In this document: positions 1 to 10,184 of the stretch, piece by piece
How the letters are laid out: every line of letters starts with the position of its first letter
How positions within the stretch are numbered: position 1 is the stretch's first letter
Origin: Hyposmocoma kahamanoa
Lineage: Eukaryota; Arthropoda; Insecta; Lepidoptera; Cosmopterigidae
Direction: 5' to 3'
Assembly: GCF_003589595.1 (NCBI RefSeq)
Contig: NW_020653719.1
Coordinates: 1,129,616-1,193,615 of the forward strand
Length of the DNA stretch: 64,000 nt
Made by a program: the position numbers and the translations under genes
The notes under the pieces: model-generated
What the model was told of the DNA's origin: nothing
The model's database searches: none
Seen by the model: the letters and a program-made list of their open reading frames with translations, nothing else

Positions 1-38
1 CTAGGTCAATCTAAAAAAACTAACTTTTCTGTATTGTA

Positions 39-188
39 GGAAATGAAACTATTTTTTCGTGTATAAATTGCTATGACTGACCATGGTCAATCGTGACCAC
101 GGGACCTGTAAAGGGCCCGAAAGGTTAGTTTGTTTGAAAAAACAAATATACGCAATTTAGGTCCCAAAAAATACATAGTTTCATTTCG
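39..188. mobile_element. Mariner-like MITE (150 bp) with TA flanks
   Basis: The ends are inverted copies of GAAATGAAACTAT, and both sides are flanked by TA (37-38 and 189-190). The right arm, read in reverse, starts CGAAATGAAACTAT, one base different from the left. No transposase is present. TA duplication with short inverted ends fits a non-autonomous Tc1/mariner element. It lies inside SINE family C sequence that shows on both sides. Confidence 0.6.
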
Positions 189-190
189 TA

Positions 191-348
191 AGTGTAACAA
201 TCGCGAAAACAGAAGAACTTGTTATTTTGTATATTGTCTCGGGTGTGGTTGTTTGTGGTACCGTCGTTGTTTCCTATTTCCATAAGTGCTTTAGTTATTT
301 ACATTGGGATCAGAGCAACGTATGTGATATTGTCTAACATTTATTTAT
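191..348 (+). mobile_element. SINE family C, 3' body
   Basis: From about 218 this matches the 3' body of copies near 16.6, 27.2, 35.0 and 37.4 kb. Shared words are TTGTCTCGGGT, GTGGTACCGTCGTTGTTTCC, TTCCATAA and GATATTGTCTAACATTTATT. Bases 15-36 (AACTAACTTTTCTGTATTG) are an upstream piece of the same SINE, separated by the MITE and some unexplained sequence. The tRNA head is missing. Confidence 0.65.
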
Positions 349-396
349 TTATTCATTGTGAAGTAAGGTAAAGAAGTAGAACATAACTGGGAAAAA

Positions 397-622
397 AAAA
401 AATAATAACGCACACACTCAACATAATAATAACACACACACTCAACATAGCCCCAAAATAGGGAAAACCATGTGTCCCGGGTGCCATGGACACACACATA
501 GACAACCCCAAATTACACCCAAACTCACGAGAGAAATAAACGTAGGCCATACAAATCTTTCTCCCGGCCCGGGAATCGAACCTGGGACATCTGCGAGGCA
601 GTTACAGTCATTTGTTTTTGGC
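397..622 (-). mobile_element. SINE family A, 5'-truncated
   Basis: The minus strand has box B GGTTCGATTCCCGGGCCGGG, then the family body (ATTTATTTCTCTCGTGAG, GGGTGTAATTTG, GTCCATGGCACCCG). It ends in duplicated GTGTGTGTTATTATTATG units. The head lacks box A, so it is probably not transcribed by Pol III. Confidence 0.85.
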
Positions 623-629
623 GCCATTT

Positions 630-1420
630 CTTGTTATTGTCATTGTTGATTCTGTTTTGGTTCATAGCTGTGCGTTGTTTTGCAATAAACTAAGTACATT
701 TACTTTGGTCTTGCTCACTCTTTCATAGCACCCACCTGACCACCATTGATACAGTCCGTTACAGTGGCATAATGTCAAATTGAAATCTGAGAAGTAAACT
801 GCTTACTGTATCTATTCTACAAAAGGAATAAAGCCCATTGTACCCACTGGTCACACATACATATACATACACGTATATAAAACCGTATACTCGTATATAT
901 TACCAACTGTAGTTATATCTCGGCTCATTGATCGCGCATGGTTGTGAATGACACGCTTGACGGGCCCGCGCGGGCGCAGGCGCGGTGGCTTTACATCTAC
1001 TGATGACACGTTATACAATTATGTATTACAAAAGTACAGTAGTCCAACTATCAACTCATATATTGTAAAAATTCTGTTTTACTGTCATATTTTGAACATC
1101 ATTCATTAGACCTGCTGTTTTAAAATATAAAATAGAAGTTAAGGTATAATGGTATTATTAAAACAACATGAAAACAGTTAGTTTTTTCAAGTTCAAATGC
1201 AGTATACTTAAGAAGTAGAGTCGCGTACATTTCAATGTTTTCGAATTACAATATTAAAGCGACATCTCACGTCAGTCACATCACAAGGTATTTATTTTTG
1301 AAATATCTAATATTCATATTTATTCGAAAACGTGTGAACGTTTACATTTCATTTTGACTACATTTGAATGAAAGGCAACAGCCGTTGCAAATTCAGACTT
1401 TCAAAGTTCATAAGACAGTT
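630..1420. other. Unassigned DNA with a small GC-rich island
   Basis: No gene or recognisable repeat. A GC-rich patch at 951-995 (CGGGCCCGCGCGGGCGCAGG) stands out in AT-rich surroundings. Confidence 0.5.
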
Positions 1421-1423
1421 CAC

Positions 1424-1570
1424 ATCCTTGGTGTACAAGGCCACATCTGCAAAATGATAACTTATCAGGAGAGTGTTTTAGAGATTCTAAGAACGAAATC
1501 AGTCGATAATTTTTTGTGCTTAAATATGTGTAATTTGTTTCAAGTAATTTTTAAGTTTTTATTGAATGCC
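1424..1570 (+). repeat. Degenerate repeat family G
   Basis: It matches 7545-7710 and 2745-2870: CCTTGGTGTACAAGGC, CATCTGCAAAATGA, AGATTCTA, AGTCGATAAT, GTGCTTAAATA. A continuation (ACTTTTGACGTATTATCACA) sits at 1893-1935, beyond a SINE B insertion. An 81-codon ATG frame here looks accidental. Confidence 0.5.
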
Positions 1571-1571
1571 A

Positions 1572-1875
1572 CGAGGTTTGACCACCACGATATTCAATTA
1601 TTTTTGTGAAATTACCCCACTAGTTTGTAATAATTATTAATACAACGATCGAACACCAATAAAAAATTCCCTCAATCCGGCTGGATTCGAACCAACGTCT
1701 TTCGGCAAACCGTGGCAGACGCTATGGTAACTAAGCGACGGAACGAACTAGCGGACCTTACGAGTTATTCTATGTGCTTGTTGCAGATCTTTGTTTTATG
1801 TTTTTAACGTCTTTTTTGCTGTAGCGCCATCTGTGCGAAATCTATGAAAGCTTTTCTTCACTTCTTTGTTTCATG
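1572..1875 (-). mobile_element. SINE family B, near full length
   Basis: On the minus strand a tRNA-like head (about 1672-1745) has box B GGTTCGAATCCAGCCGG. It continues into a body that includes TGTTCGATCGTTGTATTAAT and AACTAGTGGGGTAATTTCAC. Upstream of the head is a leader with CACAGATGGCGCTACAG (around 1821-1836), also found in the copy at 59.7 kb. This copy splits family G sequence. Confidence 0.7.
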
Positions 1876-1884
1876 CAGTTCGTG

Positions 1885-1935
1885 TTATGTCATAAAAGTA
1901 CTTTTGACGTATTATCACATGTGGCTTTGTTATAC
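1885..1935 (+). repeat. Family G continuation after the SINE B insertion
   Basis: GTCATAAAAGTACTTTTGACG followed by TATTATCACATG matches the G copy at about 7655-7695 (GATAAAAGCACTTTCGACG). Confidence 0.45.
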
Positions 1936-1939
1936 TCAG

Positions 1940-2277
1940 GACGCGAGTACACTTTGTAACTAACTCCATGAATGAACAGACATCTTCTAGTCTCGCTCTG
2001 TTTGCTGCCACGAGTATCGAGCCGTCGCATTATGTGTCTAACGGATGAATAAACATCATGTTCCTTTGATACGATTAATTTTAAGTATTTTTCGTCCTTT
2101 TTGACGTTGGTATTCTTTAAGATGACAAAGATAAGATAAAAAGATAAAAAAAGTGAACATTCGTTATTCATTTGCGGGTTAGTACCTACAACATATATGT
2201 CCATTATAAGGTTAAGAAACATTTCTGAGATCTAAAATTAAACCGTATTCAATAATTCTCTATTCCAGTTCATTTAC
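1940..2277. other. No recognisable feature
   Basis: A 110-codon minus-strand frame crosses this stretch and the family G remnant. It shows no domain-like pattern and I treat it as chance. Confidence 0.4.
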
Positions 2278-2489
2278 TGCTCCGTGCCCGAACGGTTACA
2301 ATGCCGAACTGCCACGCGGAGGTCCTGGGTTCGATTCCCGTACCGGGAGAAATATTTCTATTGTATTTATTTCTCTCGTGAGTTTGAGTGTAATTTGTGG
2401 TTGTCTATGTGTGTGTCCATGGCATCTGCGATACAGGGTTTCCCTAGTGCGGGGTTATGAGTGTGTGCGCGTTATTATTATTATTTAAT
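2278..2489 (+). mobile_element. SINE family A, full length (first of a tandem pair)
   Basis: The head starts CTCCGTGCCCGAACGGTTAC (box A region), with box B GGTTCGATTCCCG at about 2329, then the ~130 bp body. The tail is GTGTGTGCGCGTTATTATTA. The anticodon-arm region (ACTGCCACGCGGAGG) resembles tRNA-Gly(GCC), a guess from memory. It joins the next copy with one or two bases between. Confidence 0.9.
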
Positions 2490-2490
2490 T

Positions 2491-2690
2491 ACCTCTGTGG
2501 CCGAACGGTTACCATGCCGGACTGCCACGCTGATGTCCCAGGTTCGATTCCCGGGCCGGGAGAAATATTTGTATGACCTACATTTATTTCTCCCGTGATT
2601 TTGGGTGTAATTTGTGGTAGTCTTTGTGTATGTCCATGGCACCCACGACACAGGGTTTCCCTAGTGAGTGTGTGCATTATTATTATTTAG
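2491..2690 (+). mobile_element. SINE family A, full length (second of a tandem pair)
   Basis: It starts CCTCTGTGGCCGAACGGTTA, with box B GGTTCGATTCCCGGG, and ends GTGTGTGCATTATTATTATT. It shares direction with the previous copy and begins in its (TTA)n tail. Confidence 0.9.
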
Positions 2691-2744
2691 GAAAATTTAG
2701 GCACCAATTTAAAAAATTAAGTTACCTAAATTTGCACCCTTTGG

Positions 2745-2870
2745 TGTTTAAAGATTCACAAATTTTAGTCGATAACATTTTTATGCTTAAATAGGAGTGT
2801 TTATATAATTTGTTGCATTTAGTTATTATTTTATGTCTTTCATGTGATAAAATCACTTAGCTATGGATAA
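2745..2870 (+). repeat. Family G fragment
   Basis: TTTAAAGATTC...TTTTAGTCGATAACATTTTTATGCTTAAATA matches the G copies at 1.4 and 7.5 kb in order. Confidence 0.4.
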
Positions 2871-2874
2871 TTTT

Positions 2875-3312
2875 CAGGATAGTTTCCGCAACTTAATTTC
2901 GGTGGCAATTTTTATTAAGTAAATGATTTCTATATTTTGCTTGTTACATTTGAATTGGTGTTTTGCTTTTTGTATTAAAGGTTTTTGTTTTCAATTGGGT
3001 TTTTACCACAACTTTTGAATATTAGTGTTTCTTGACACAGATTACAAAGCCAGATGGTACCTCGCTCCAAAGATAATCCGGTCCCAAGATTTACCTACGA
3101 TGTTTGCAGAGTCCGAGCGCCTCAAAGATTCTCAAACAATCGTGACTCAATGTACACAAAATGCCCTCAGAATGTTTCGAGTATAGTTAGTCACGAGCAA
3201 AGAGTGTTTCAAATGAATGGGTAAAACTTTAAGGCGCCTATATCTGATCATAAACTGTTGACTTTTTAAAACTCGTCTATAAATGTAAATTATCTTCGAC
3301 TGTTTTTGTTCT
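2875..3312. other. No recognisable feature
   Basis: Single-copy-looking, with no long reading frame. A higher-complexity patch at 3045-3200 matches nothing else here. Confidence 0.4.
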
Positions 3313-3314
3313 TT

Positions 3315-3537
3315 CTGGATTATGTAACAAATATATTATGTAATAATACGTACCAAAATTAAACGTAAACTACCTCTTTCTTGTGTTCTATCAATAATAT
3401 TTTATAAACAGACTTAGTTGTTGTTATTTTAAGGCAACACACTTGACAGACATAAGACCTAGTTACCCATAGTACAGGGAATCTAGGCACATATCTGTAC
3501 CTATTTTTCTGCATTTTGCAATTAAGTTATTATTAAG
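3315..3537 (+). repeat. Family E: retroelement 3' end
   Basis: It shares with 39862-40105: TGGATTATGTAA, GTACCAAAATTAAA, TTGTGTTCTA, GGCAACACACT, ACATAAGACCTAG, TACCCATAGTACAGGG. It ends in TTTGCAATTAAGTTATTATTAA. The shared right end with a TTA tail fits the 3' UTR of a LINE. The R copy that follows begins in its tail. Confidence 0.6.
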
Positions 3538-3540
3538 TTT

Positions 3541-3748
3541 TTTTTTAATAACGTCAAGTGACGGGAGGAACAAGTCATGCGGCTGATAGTAAGCTACAAG
3601 CCTGTTCATAACAGTTGCAGTGTCACTCAGAGTTTTAAATCGCAAAGATCTGAGGGGCACTGTCACTGCGCCTGTCACCCTGAGACATTAAGTTGACAAG
3701 TCCCATGTGCCTGTAATTTCACCAGCACCCTTACTCATTAAAATTGGT
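3541..3748 (-). repeat. R-family copy, truncated at its 5' end
   Basis: It starts with the T-rich complement of the family tail and CAAGTGACGGGAGGAACAAG. It keeps the long 3' hairpin region and stops after the complement of GGTGCTGGTGAAATT. The 5' ~100 bp are missing. Confidence 0.85.
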
Positions 3749-4114
3749 TATTAATATAGTGGTTTGTATTTACTACATTTGTCTACTAAAATTTTTTTTT
3801 GGTTCTAATACAAGAAAGAAATTGCTCCACTACATTATACATTAATGTTCGCGGTGAGGTAGAGCCCTAAGAATTACTTAAAAGCGTAAACCGTCGCTTT
3901 TATGGTGAGTAGGTTGCGGGCTAGTTCCAATATCATCCTGAATATGATTACGAACCAACTGGACTGTGGTTACATAAATCAGAATAATGTAAAAGTTATT
4001 CGAAATAAATAGTTTAGTAATCAAATAATTAAATAATACTAATGTGCCAGAAAACATCATCAGTTACCTGGTCTCAAGTTATCTATTTTTATGGTACCAA
4101 GTACATAATATGGT

Positions 4115-4253
4115 ACTCAGTGACAGGATGAACAAGTCCTGCCCATAACGTTGCAGTGCCACTCATATCTGAGGGGCACTGCCACTGCGCCCGTCACCCT
4201 GAGACATAAGTTGACAAGTCCCACGTGCCGGTGAATTCACCAACTCCCTTACG
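4115..4253 (-). repeat. R-family copy with internal deletions
   Basis: The tail (AGTGACAGGATGAACAAGTCC) joins directly to CCATAACGTTGCAGTGCCAC. One hairpin arm is shortened. The 5' third is absent. Confidence 0.75.
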
Positions 4254-4254
4254 A

Positions 4255-7200
4255 CATGATGCTTATAACTCAATAGATAGCACTTGCATTATAGCTGTCG
4301 TCAATATCAATCTATACTTCCTTTCATGTAGCTGCGCTTTATTAACATACGGAATGTCTTAATTAAAGAATATACTTATTTCAATATGTGTCTTAATTTA
4401 GACAAGGTCTCAAGTAGGTATAAAAGAGATGTAAGATAGTGCGTTCTTTGGTGAAGGAATCTTTATGATAGGATCTTCTGAACAGATAAAATCGCCGACG
4501 TCAGACTGCGCATTGACATGTATGAAGTTCGATGTTAATCTCTCTTGTTACTTCAAGGTATTTTTTTTAGAATTTAAAAATCTAAATTGATTGAAATAGA
4601 TGCAGTATTTGTTGTCATTCTTTGTAGTTGATTTCGTTAATTTGGGACCTATTGACGCAGTAATGTGGTAGGTAGTAATAAAAATATTAGGAGTTTTAGT
4701 ATGTAGTAAAATTCTAATAATTAAAAATTAATTTATGAATTCTCAGTTCTCACAAACATATCAAGCCTGTTATTTCTTGTTTAATGTTGCGAAAAGAGCG
4801 AATACCTCAGTATTTTCGTATTAAATTAACATAATTGACAAGATTTTATTAGTTCAGATTCTACTGGCGATTGACAAATTGATGGACAATTTTATTATTC
4901 AAAATGAACATATTTTTTGGGATCTAAATCGCGTATGTTTGTTTTTCCAATAAACCAACATTTCGGGCTAACAGATTGGAAAAAATAGTTTATTTCCAAT
5001 GTGTCACAATCGCGAATGCGAAGAACTCTAAAGAAAGCCACGTTCAAAGGAACTTTGCATTTGTTCGATTTTTCTATCAATAATAATAACCTAAGAACTC
5101 AATTTTATTATTTTAGCACGGTGGCTACTAGCGGTAGGAGTACACCATTAAAGTTATAAAATGTCTTGCAACAAGGTTAATGACCGAATGGAAGTAATTA
5201 ACAACCTAAACACTACGCTTAGAGTCGTTTTTCGAGGATGATTAAAATGCTCTCTCGATCGAATTACATTATTTTCCAATCGAGGTCTGCGAGGTCAGCT
5301 TCGCAGCCGGACCGGTCCGCCGGACCGCGGCGGTCGCGTCGCTGCTGCATTAATTTATATTTTTGTCGGCCGCAAGCGCCATCGTGAGAACATGTAAAGC
5401 GACCAGCATATATTGCTCTCCATTTACCAACCTCATACAAGCTACTTTCATGAGCTTCATGAATGTACACAGAAGCCAATGCAGGTCAAAGTCATGTGGT
5501 AACTTTTTTATGTTGGTTTTCGTCGCACCCATCAAATATCACAAGTAAAAAACTCTCATTTGTGTCAAACCTGTGTAGGTGTGGTTTTGGTATGAATATA
5601 ATACGTTATTCTGATTGACCGAATTTTACGGCGCGTTTGTCTCGTGAGAAAATTGCCTAATGAACAAGATAGAAAAATAGAAAGTATGACAATAATATAC
5701 TTGTTTAGTGGTGCGGTTAAAGAACTCATTTTATGGGTTCCTTCGATAATAATGTGCACGAATAAAATTTAATTTCGGTAGAAGCTTAACATTATCAGTT
5801 GGTGGAAATGAGTGAGCTAACAAAAAAGGTTTCTTATGAAGCTAAAGAGAGGCATTGAGGGCCAAATTGCGCAATTTGGTAAAAGTTATATGTGTAATTA
5901 GTCGGTGGAGCAAAAACCGCAAGCGCGCGCACACGTCCTCCCCGGATTGCCAATAAACGCTGTAATATTGCTCACGCGCATCTATCGGCTTCCACTTAAA
6001 GGAAAATTGACCGCGAGTGTATTTTTTTACTCCAAGTGTTGATGAGTGTACACTTGGTAGGATAAAAACCAAATCGCGAAGTTTCGAGACGATAATTCTT
6101 TAGAAATTATTCTGTACAGACGAATTAAAATTAATAACAGCGATTGATTCAAGCATGTAATGTGGCACAAGAAATATAATACGATCAAATTATAACTCAT
6201 TTGTCAAGTGAATCGATAGTGACATTGACGAAGTGACCGCCATTTATATAACTGAACATTTCTTTGGTAACTTTTAATTACCGGTGTGGCTTTTCTTAAC
6301 AAATGTATGTATATTACTATATGAATGCCGATTTGGATGCGCATCCACTTGTTTCGAGAATTGCATTTTATCGTCGGAACGAGCTTCAATTCTTCCCTTT
6401 TAGAGAGATTCACAAGTAATATCAATACACGTTCGACAACGTGTCGTAAATGGGCTAACAGTACCGACGACGTCCGGCAGGAAACGTCCGGCAAAAAAAG
6501 CCAGAAAGCAACCATCTCCATAAGACACGGGAATCTTGCCTTCCGCTAATTATTTACGATATATTGCGTAACGGTGAAACGCCGGGAAGAGAGGAAAAAA
6601 CAAGTTCCACAGGATGTGAGCTCGGTCCACCTGAGACGACGAAAAATTACTCCCAACTCTACAGCCTTAGACACAAGGCATTAATTCACGTGGTTGCTAA
6701 GTCGCTGGTCAGTTTTAGAATATCTTTATTCATATTTCGAACGATCGCGATAAAGTTGAAACAAGCTCCGATCGATCAATATATAAACAAATCTGAAATC
6801 TATATGTTTAATATTAAAATCTAATATTTTAAATTTGGTTTAACCGCTGCTGGCGTTGTAATTAAAGATACTATAGCAGGAACCAGGAAGTGTCGTACTA
6901 TCTCAACAGTTAACCGGAAGTCGCCCGATCTGTAAATTCATTCATAAATGAACGGCTCGACGTGACAATGTTGTAGGATAGGATGAAAGGCACACGCATA
7001 CTAGTCTTTATTTTTCTCACACTAAAGTATAATTTACTAAAGCAGTACTTTGATAATAATTAAGCATGAATGAAACGAAGCATTTAATTCAGTGGAAATG
7101 TGAACAAACATTTTGTTAGTTGGTCCAAGCTTAGGTTTTAGTGGTGATATTTGATAATTGTTTTTTGGTAGTCCAGTGTTGGGGAGCTATGTTGGTTTTC

Positions 7201-7540
7201 GAATAAGCAAACGCTTGGCCAGACGGTTGGATGATAGATGTTTTCGTGGACAAACATTTGATGAGAACTGACAACAGAGTATCTGAGCAATCACAACCAT
7301 CACTTGAAAAGCATTGGAATATTCTGGACACCTGTTAGGTGGTGTTTGATGTTCAGGAGACAATTTTTTTTTAAATTCAATGAATGACATACTTTATCTT
7401 ACGGAACACAACATAGAAGACAACAAAGAAGATTTACTTCCGTATCTTGAGAATACTTAATAAACTAAAGAAAACGCTGTGGCTAATGAACACAATTATG
7501 CGCAGGAACATGTTTTCCGCAATGATAAATCGCTCCCTTG
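4255..7540. other. Long single-copy-looking region, no gene found
   Basis: No repeat family or coding pattern. A GC-rich patch at 5281-5385 contains imperfect palindromes (CCGGACCGGTCCGCCGG). More complex stretches at 5920-6010 and 6400-6640 resemble regulatory or untranslated DNA but have no splice-bounded frame I trust. The longest frame (105 codons, minus, 6204-6521) looks random. Confidence 0.4.
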
Positions 7541-7544
7541 GTGT

Positions 7545-7712
7545 AATAAGGCAATATCTGCAAAATGACAACTTTTAGAGAGGTTACAAGATTCTACAAA
7601 CTCTAGTTATCGTCTAATTAACTTTTTACTCTTAAATAAGTAATACTTTACTTTCGTGAGATAAAAGCACTTTCGACGTATGATAATTTGTAACTTTATT
7701 ATAGTAAGGGTA
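7545..7712 (+). repeat. Family G copy
   Basis: CCTTGGTGTAATAAGGCAAT, ATCTGCAAAATGACAACTT and GATAAAAGCACTTTCGACGT align with 1424-1570 plus 1885-1935. This copy shows the uninterrupted order of the two halves split by SINE B there. Confidence 0.5.
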
Positions 7713-7714
7713 CA

Positions 7715-9462
7715 AAATTCAAATTACTCCAGCTTATCCCAGGGCAAAATTGCCGGAAAACGAAGTGTCGTTAGACTGCGGAACTCCTGGTTAAATTTGA
7801 AGGTGAGGTTGTTCGGTTCAAGTACAATCTCGTTATTTAGAGCAATAGCTTCTAAAGTCCGGATTGCCATGATGTTGTGCAAGTTCCGATAAGAGAACCC
7901 CAAGAAGAAGACCTACTTTAACAACAAAATGTTGCTAATGTTCACTTAAGCACTAGTTTAGTTGTCCCTCTTCCATAAATGCCCTTGAGAGACACAGGGC
8001 CGTCATGTCCGGAGGGCAAAGGGCTCGACTCAGATTGCGTTAATAGAATTACTGCAGCGGCTAGTGGCCAAACAAAAAGAATAGCAATTAACGCGTGCGT
8101 GGGCGCAGGATGTCCAGCTCTGAGTAGGGGTGGCCAGTGCTATTTGTGTTCATAATAATGTGAATAAAATGAAGTAATATCCGATTAATATGGATATAAT
8201 ATTCATCTTCCAATGCTATCTTTTGAGTAATCACTTTACAACTGCTTTGTTTCTCTATAATGCTGTCGAAACGATAACTCTAACTTTGGTGAAATATGCT
8301 TGTAGTTTATAGACAATTGTCTCATGAAGTGTAAGACTTAATTTACTCATTTCAATTAAAATTACTTTTATAGTTACTCGCTAATCAAAAAGCTTCTATT
8401 CGTTGTAAGATTAATTAAAATACAATTTTATATATACCTAATAGTGAACAAAAAAACAACAATGATTTTATTAATGAAAATATATTTAATAATGTCAATG
8501 ACAATGTAATGTGACATGAGTTTCTTTTTTAGTTTTAAGTAATTAATATTAACAGTAAGGTTTATTATGTTGCAGCGCAAGAGTGCCAGAGTTCATGTTT
8601 AGGTACTAAACATTTTTAAATGTGTACCACATCTCTATATCAACGATAAGATTGCAATAAATGCCTTCTAAGAGTGCAGTTACATAGGGTTATTTTTATT
8701 TCATCCGTAATCGCGTAACTTGTAATAAAATAAAACTTTCTCCTTTCTTGAAGAACCCTTTATACTCTGTAAATTAATATAAGAACCTTCACTTGTAACG
8801 GTATTGAGTATTGTTTATTTTATTTTTATTTCATTGACATAATTTTATATTATTTCCTCGTGTCACATATTTGTTATCAACATATGACATTTGTTACAAC
8901 AATATTTATTATTAATGAATTGTTAATTTTAAAATTATTGTGTACTTTTAATTTTTATTCGACTTTATTTATTATTATTTGATTTCCGATTTCCGGGAAT
9001 TTTTACTATTTTGTTTATTCAAACACACCAATCAGTGGCAGTTAATGCATTTCATACAAAACTTTAAAAGGCATTTGGGGTAAACAAAAATTTAGCTTTA
9101 ATAGTAGAAATGCAATACAACTGGGTTCCGAGTTAATTAAAATTTAAATTTTATTGAATCAAATCAAGAAAAATGAGTTCACGACAAACTTATATTAAGT
9201 AGCAGGCATTCCTAGAACTAACAGCATTGTGTACTTAATTATATATTCCAGAATATAAAAGTCATAATACAGTCGATTGCATTAATCGGATTAAGGAAGG
9301 CCGAAGCAAGACGGCAATAATTAACTTGATGTGGGCACCGGAAACTCCGGCGCATCGTACCGTGGCATGATACAACTGTGTCATTTAACATGAAAAGATG
9401 AAGTGAGTCTCCATCTTTAAATTTAAGGCTAGATTTTGTCGGAGAAGAAAAAATCTTATGAA
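7715..9462. other. AT-rich single-copy-looking region, no gene found
   Basis: A more complex patch at 7975-8120 (TAGCAATTAACGCGTGCGTG) is followed by very AT-rich DNA to 9240. No repeat family recognised. Confidence 0.4.
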
Positions 9463-9465
9463 TTC

Positions 9466-9809
9466 CAGTAGCAGTAGAGCTCCTTGTGAAAGAGTTCGTC
9501 CAGGGAAGTACTGTCACCTACCTTATTTCTTCCGCTAAGCAGTGATGTGAGCATTACTGCGGTTTCGTTATGAAGGGTGCTGATGAATGGGTTGATGATG
9601 ATGGGTTTTGAAGGGTAAGGGTGCTGGTGAAATTACAGGCGCTTGGGACTTGTCAACTTATGTCTCAGGGTGACAGGCGCATGGCAGTGTCCCGTCAGAT
9701 TTTTGACATTTAAAGCTCTGAGCGGCATTGCAATTGTTATAGACAGGCGTGTTGCTTAAGACCAGGCGCACGAATTGTTCGTCCCGTTATTTGGTACCAT
9801 AAAAAAAAT
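9466..9809 (+). repeat. R-family copy, full length with a 3' A-run
   Basis: It starts GTAGCAGTAGAGCTCCTTGT and ends CGTCCCGTTATTTGGTACCA then A8. It carries about 30 extra bp after the first hairpin: GGGTGCTGATGAATGGG plus a GATGAT run, with GAAGGGT repeated on each side. Both hairpin arms are present with mismatches. Confidence 0.9.
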
Positions 9810-9849
9810 GTAGTCTTTATCAACTCTATCTTACGTCCTCTGTTAGGTT

Positions 9850-10180
9850 AAAGCATATTTGGCCTCCTATGATCCAGCAAAATACAATGTAAAAGCGTTA
9901 AACTCCCTGTGTACATTGAAATGTATTAAATATAATCTACATGCCCAAACAAGTATGCTCTCAGATTTGTATGAGAAACGTATTTTTCTAGATACCCTAT
10001 GATCATATAGAATATATAATAAAGTGCTAAATTTGAATGCGTTTTTTTTATAATATGCATTGGGTGTTTTCATGATCATAGGAATAATATTGAAAAAAGA
10101 AAATATTGTCTGAGTCCGAATCACTTCACACGTTACATTATCTACATTTTGATGTATAGTGCACCTGAGCAGTCTCTGAA
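9850..10180 (+). repeat. Family F: unnamed dispersed repeat
   Basis: It matches 13185-13400 and 32320-32545, sharing TGAGAAACGTATTTTTCTAGA, CTAAATTTGAATGCG, GGTGTTTTCATGATCA, AATAATATTG and TCTACATTTTGATGTA. The left part (CCAGCAAAATACAATG, AAAAGCGTTAAAC) also appears at 37370-37405. No inverted ends or tRNA head. Confidence 0.5.
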
Positions 10181-10184
10181 AACT

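Noticed and set aside
1890..2222. A 110-codon minus-strand gene
   Set aside because: Overlaps a degenerate repeat, with no motif, no promoter or splice context.
6204..6521. A 105-codon minus-strand gene
   Set aside because: No recognisable domain. A plus-strand frame overlaps the same bases. Consistent with chance.
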